DNA of 7,872 nt, taken from positions 1 to 7,872 of the forward strand of contig CAKSPN010000074.1 in NCBI GenBank assembly GCA_934481375.1. Direction: 5' to 3'. Made by a program: the position numbers and the translations under genes. How positions within the stretch are numbered: position 1 is the stretch's first letter; each line of letters starts with the position of its first letter. The DNA comes from an uncultured Clostridia bacterium (lineage in GTDB: Bacteria; Bacillota; Clostridia; UBA1381). Under the pieces are notes generated by a model that saw only the letters and a program-made list of their open reading frames with translations, was not told the DNA's origin and made no database searches. Positions 6,519 to 7,872 of this stretch are shown one piece after another.

Positions 6519-7872
6519 TTATAAGTTTATTGATTTTTTACCGCAAACAGGTATCATTGATGAAAAGTTTTTTAATGCAAATGCACGTACCTGATCGCAG
6601 TCGGATATATTAAGCCCCGCTTCTTCAAAGGTGGAAGAAGTTTTTTCGCTGAGGTCTATGATTTTTACATTCACAAGCACCGATCCTTTATAGCTTGCTA
6701 TAATCAACATTCCCTCATTGCAATTGCTTATCTGAACACTCGACTTTGTAAGTGTGATTTCGGGTATCTTTTCCCAAACCGCATACAGTGTTGTATCGGT
6801 TGAGGTGTTTAATGCGGTTATTATGTCCTTTCCGTTTTTGGACCAGCCGAGGAAGTTATATCCCTCACGTGTCGGAATGCTTGCATAATAGGAAATGTTT
6901 ATATCCATACCCGCAGGCAGTCCGACGCTTACAGCCGATCCCGTGCCGCCGTTCGGGTTGAAAGTGATAAATGCTTCCTCGCAGAGCATAATTTCATCAA
7001 CCTCATAATAATACGGATTGTCTGCACTCGGTGATTTTTGCTCGAACGGGTCAATTCGTACTTGCTTTATTGTACCGTTCCAGTTTTTGTTTGATGACAA
7101 ATCCATAATGTAGGTCTTAAAATCGCTCGACGAGGGGAGTAAGGTTGTTGTCACCTTATTATCTTCGCCCCAGCCGCCCTGATCGCTCTTTAAGAAAAAC
7201 GTTTCAAATGACTTTGTCCCCGTCTGACCGCTCGGAACATTGTGGCGCAGCTTTGCAACAAGGTACTTGTAATCCGATGCCGGAACGTTTATATCACCGC
7301 TCAGGAATATCGCATCGCCTGTGGTGGTTTTGTATGTGACTTTTGCAATGCCGCTGTTGACAGTCAGCGTGCCGTTCCATACCTGCCAGCCTTGCTTTGT
7401 GTTGTCGTCAAAATCCCATATGAGCGATTTTCTCTCTTTTTCTTTGTAGTTTGCATAAATCACTGCGTCCTCGGTAAGCTCCAGAGACGTAATGTAATTC
7501 GTGCTTCCGGGTTCAGTTGAATATCCGAGGAAATCGTCATCAACCGCAAGTGCGGTAAGGTCTACGTGCGACCCCGGTATATAGCTGTAGACGGTTCCGG
7601 TATCGGCAGGATTTGCTTTTACCGTGAGCTTTAAGTTTCTGTGCTTTAATCTTATATAGTCGACTCTAAGGTCCGCATAAACATCTCCTACTATGTCAAG
7701 GTAAATGTTTTTGATGTTTCCCGTCCATGCATCCCAGTCGCCGAGACTGAATTTTATCTCGTGCAGAGTTTTACCGTCTGCCATATCCGTTGTAACGGCT
7801 TTGTCAGCGTCTCTTTTTCTTACCGGATCTACGTAAGAGGGTTTATCCTCGGTGCAGATGAACAGGTTAGGC
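6519..7872 (-). CDS. Modular surface protein, 5' partial: CBM-like and beta-repeat modules with conserved C-terminal domain
   Basis: C-terminal part of a large extracellular protein, convergent with the other two genes. The frame stays open to the right edge (a further 29 codons beyond the ATG at 7784), and that ATG falls inside a domain, so the start is outside the window. Counting from 7784 (421 aa to the stop): the end of a carbohydrate-binding-like beta-sandwich is at 1-47 (WTGNIKNIYLD ... VDYIRL). A beta-repeat is at 50-115 and a second sandwich at about 120-267, starting LIWDFDDNTKQGW and ending WNGTIKQVRID ... VDEIML. A Listeria-Bacteroides (Flg_new/InlB B-type) repeat is at 271-338 (FNPNGGTG, GYNFLGW, TTLYAVW). 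The last domain, 342-421, has strands IIASYKGSVLVNVKIIDLS and the end QVRAFALKNFSSMIPV. It resembles a C-terminal domain common in clostridial secreted carbohydrate-active proteins (typical ending VKAF-WDSL-M-P). An enzyme domain could lie upstream, outside the window. No wall anchor is visible in this part. Confidence 0.9.
   Translation of the reverse strand, partial: PNLFICTEDKPSYVDPVRKRDADKAVTTDMADGKTLHEIKFSLGDWDAWTGNIKNIYLDIVGDVYADLRVDYIRLKHRNLKLTVKANPADTGTVYSYIPGSHVDLTALAVDDDFLGYSTEPGSTNYITSLELTEDAVIYANYKEKERKSLIWDFDDNTKQGWQVWNGTLTVNSGIAKVTYKTTTGDAIFLSGDINVPASDYKYLVAKLRHNVPSGQTGTKSFETFFLKSDQGGWGEDNKVTTTLLPSSSDFKTYIMDLSSNKNWNGTIKQVRIDPFEQKSPSADNPYYYEVDEIMLCEEAFITFNPNGGTGSAVSVGLPAGMDINISYYASIPTREGYNFLGWSKNGKDIITALNTSTDTTLYAVWEKIPEITLTKSSVQISNCNEGMLIIASYKGSVLVNVKIIDLSEKTSSTFEEAGLNISDCDQVRAFALKNFSSMIPVCGKKSINL
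6771..6974 (-). repeat. Listeria-Bacteroides (Flg_new / InlB B-type) repeat
   Basis: Residues 271-338 of the minus-strand protein carry the full signature: a starting strand ending in FNPNGGTG, a middle PTREGYNFLGWS, and the ending TTLYAVWEK. Such repeats act as spacers or adhesion modules in Gram-positive surface proteins. Confidence 0.9.
7440..7637 (-). repeat. Divergent bacterial beta-repeat (Flg_new-related)
   Basis: Residues 50-115 of the minus-strand protein (LKLTVKANPADTGTV ... FLGYSTEPG ... AVIYANYKEKE) have the layout of the repeat at 271-338: an opening strand, a central FLG-[WY]-S, and an ending strand of the type AVIYANY or TLYAVW. It is a diverged copy and follows the first carbohydrate-binding-like domain exactly as the other copy follows the second. 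Confidence 0.7.

Noticed and set aside
7782..7784. ATG at 7782-7784 as the real start of the minus-strand gene
   Set aside because: It falls inside a domain, the frame continues 29 codons to the window edge, and no signal peptide follows.

Overview
The window looks like a fragment of a low-to-mid-GC anaerobic Firmicutes genome, most likely an uncultured gut or rumen Clostridia. That is an inference from three things. The proteins are large secreted ones built from SLH, Big_5 (SbsA-type Ig-like), CBM_4_9-like and Listeria-Bacteroides (Flg_new/InlB B-type) repeat modules. The spacing and sequence of the one clear Shine-Dalgarno site fit. The codons are A/T-leaning. No rRNA, tRNA, mobile element, CRISPR array or metabolic enzyme is visible. 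Coding density is very high; the only non-coding stretches are 28 bases (3033-3060) and 89 bases (6430-6518).

Layout: (1) 3-3032, plus strand, a surface protein cut at its N-terminus by the window edge. It holds a half Big_5, a full Big_5, a CBM_4_9-like domain, two more Big_5, an alpha-helical region of three degenerate repeats, a Gly/Ser/Thr linker and three intact SLH domains. (2) 3061-6429, plus strand, 28 bases downstream and probably in the same transcript. It is a complete 1122-residue secreted protein with a signal peptide, one Big_5, one CBM_4_9-like domain, three SLH-like units (two of which have lost the Arg of the TR motif) and a long beta-rich C-terminal part of unknown function. 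(3) 6430-6518, a convergent intergenic region with two hairpins, one a perfect 14-bp stem that probably ends transcription. (4) 6519-7872, minus strand, the C-terminal part of another modular surface protein, cut at its N-terminus by the window edge. It has two alternations of a carbohydrate-binding-like domain and a beta-repeat, then a conserved C-terminal beta domain.

Taken together this is an envelope locus. The first protein could be held on the wall by its SLH triplet and display Ig-like and sugar-binding-like modules. The second shares its Big_5-CBM head but probably cannot bind the wall in the same way, so it may be a secreted partner. The third, convergent gene adds more sugar-binding-like modules. 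A role in capturing polysaccharide or host glycans, or in building the S-layer, is a hypothesis: no catalytic domain is visible in any of the three.
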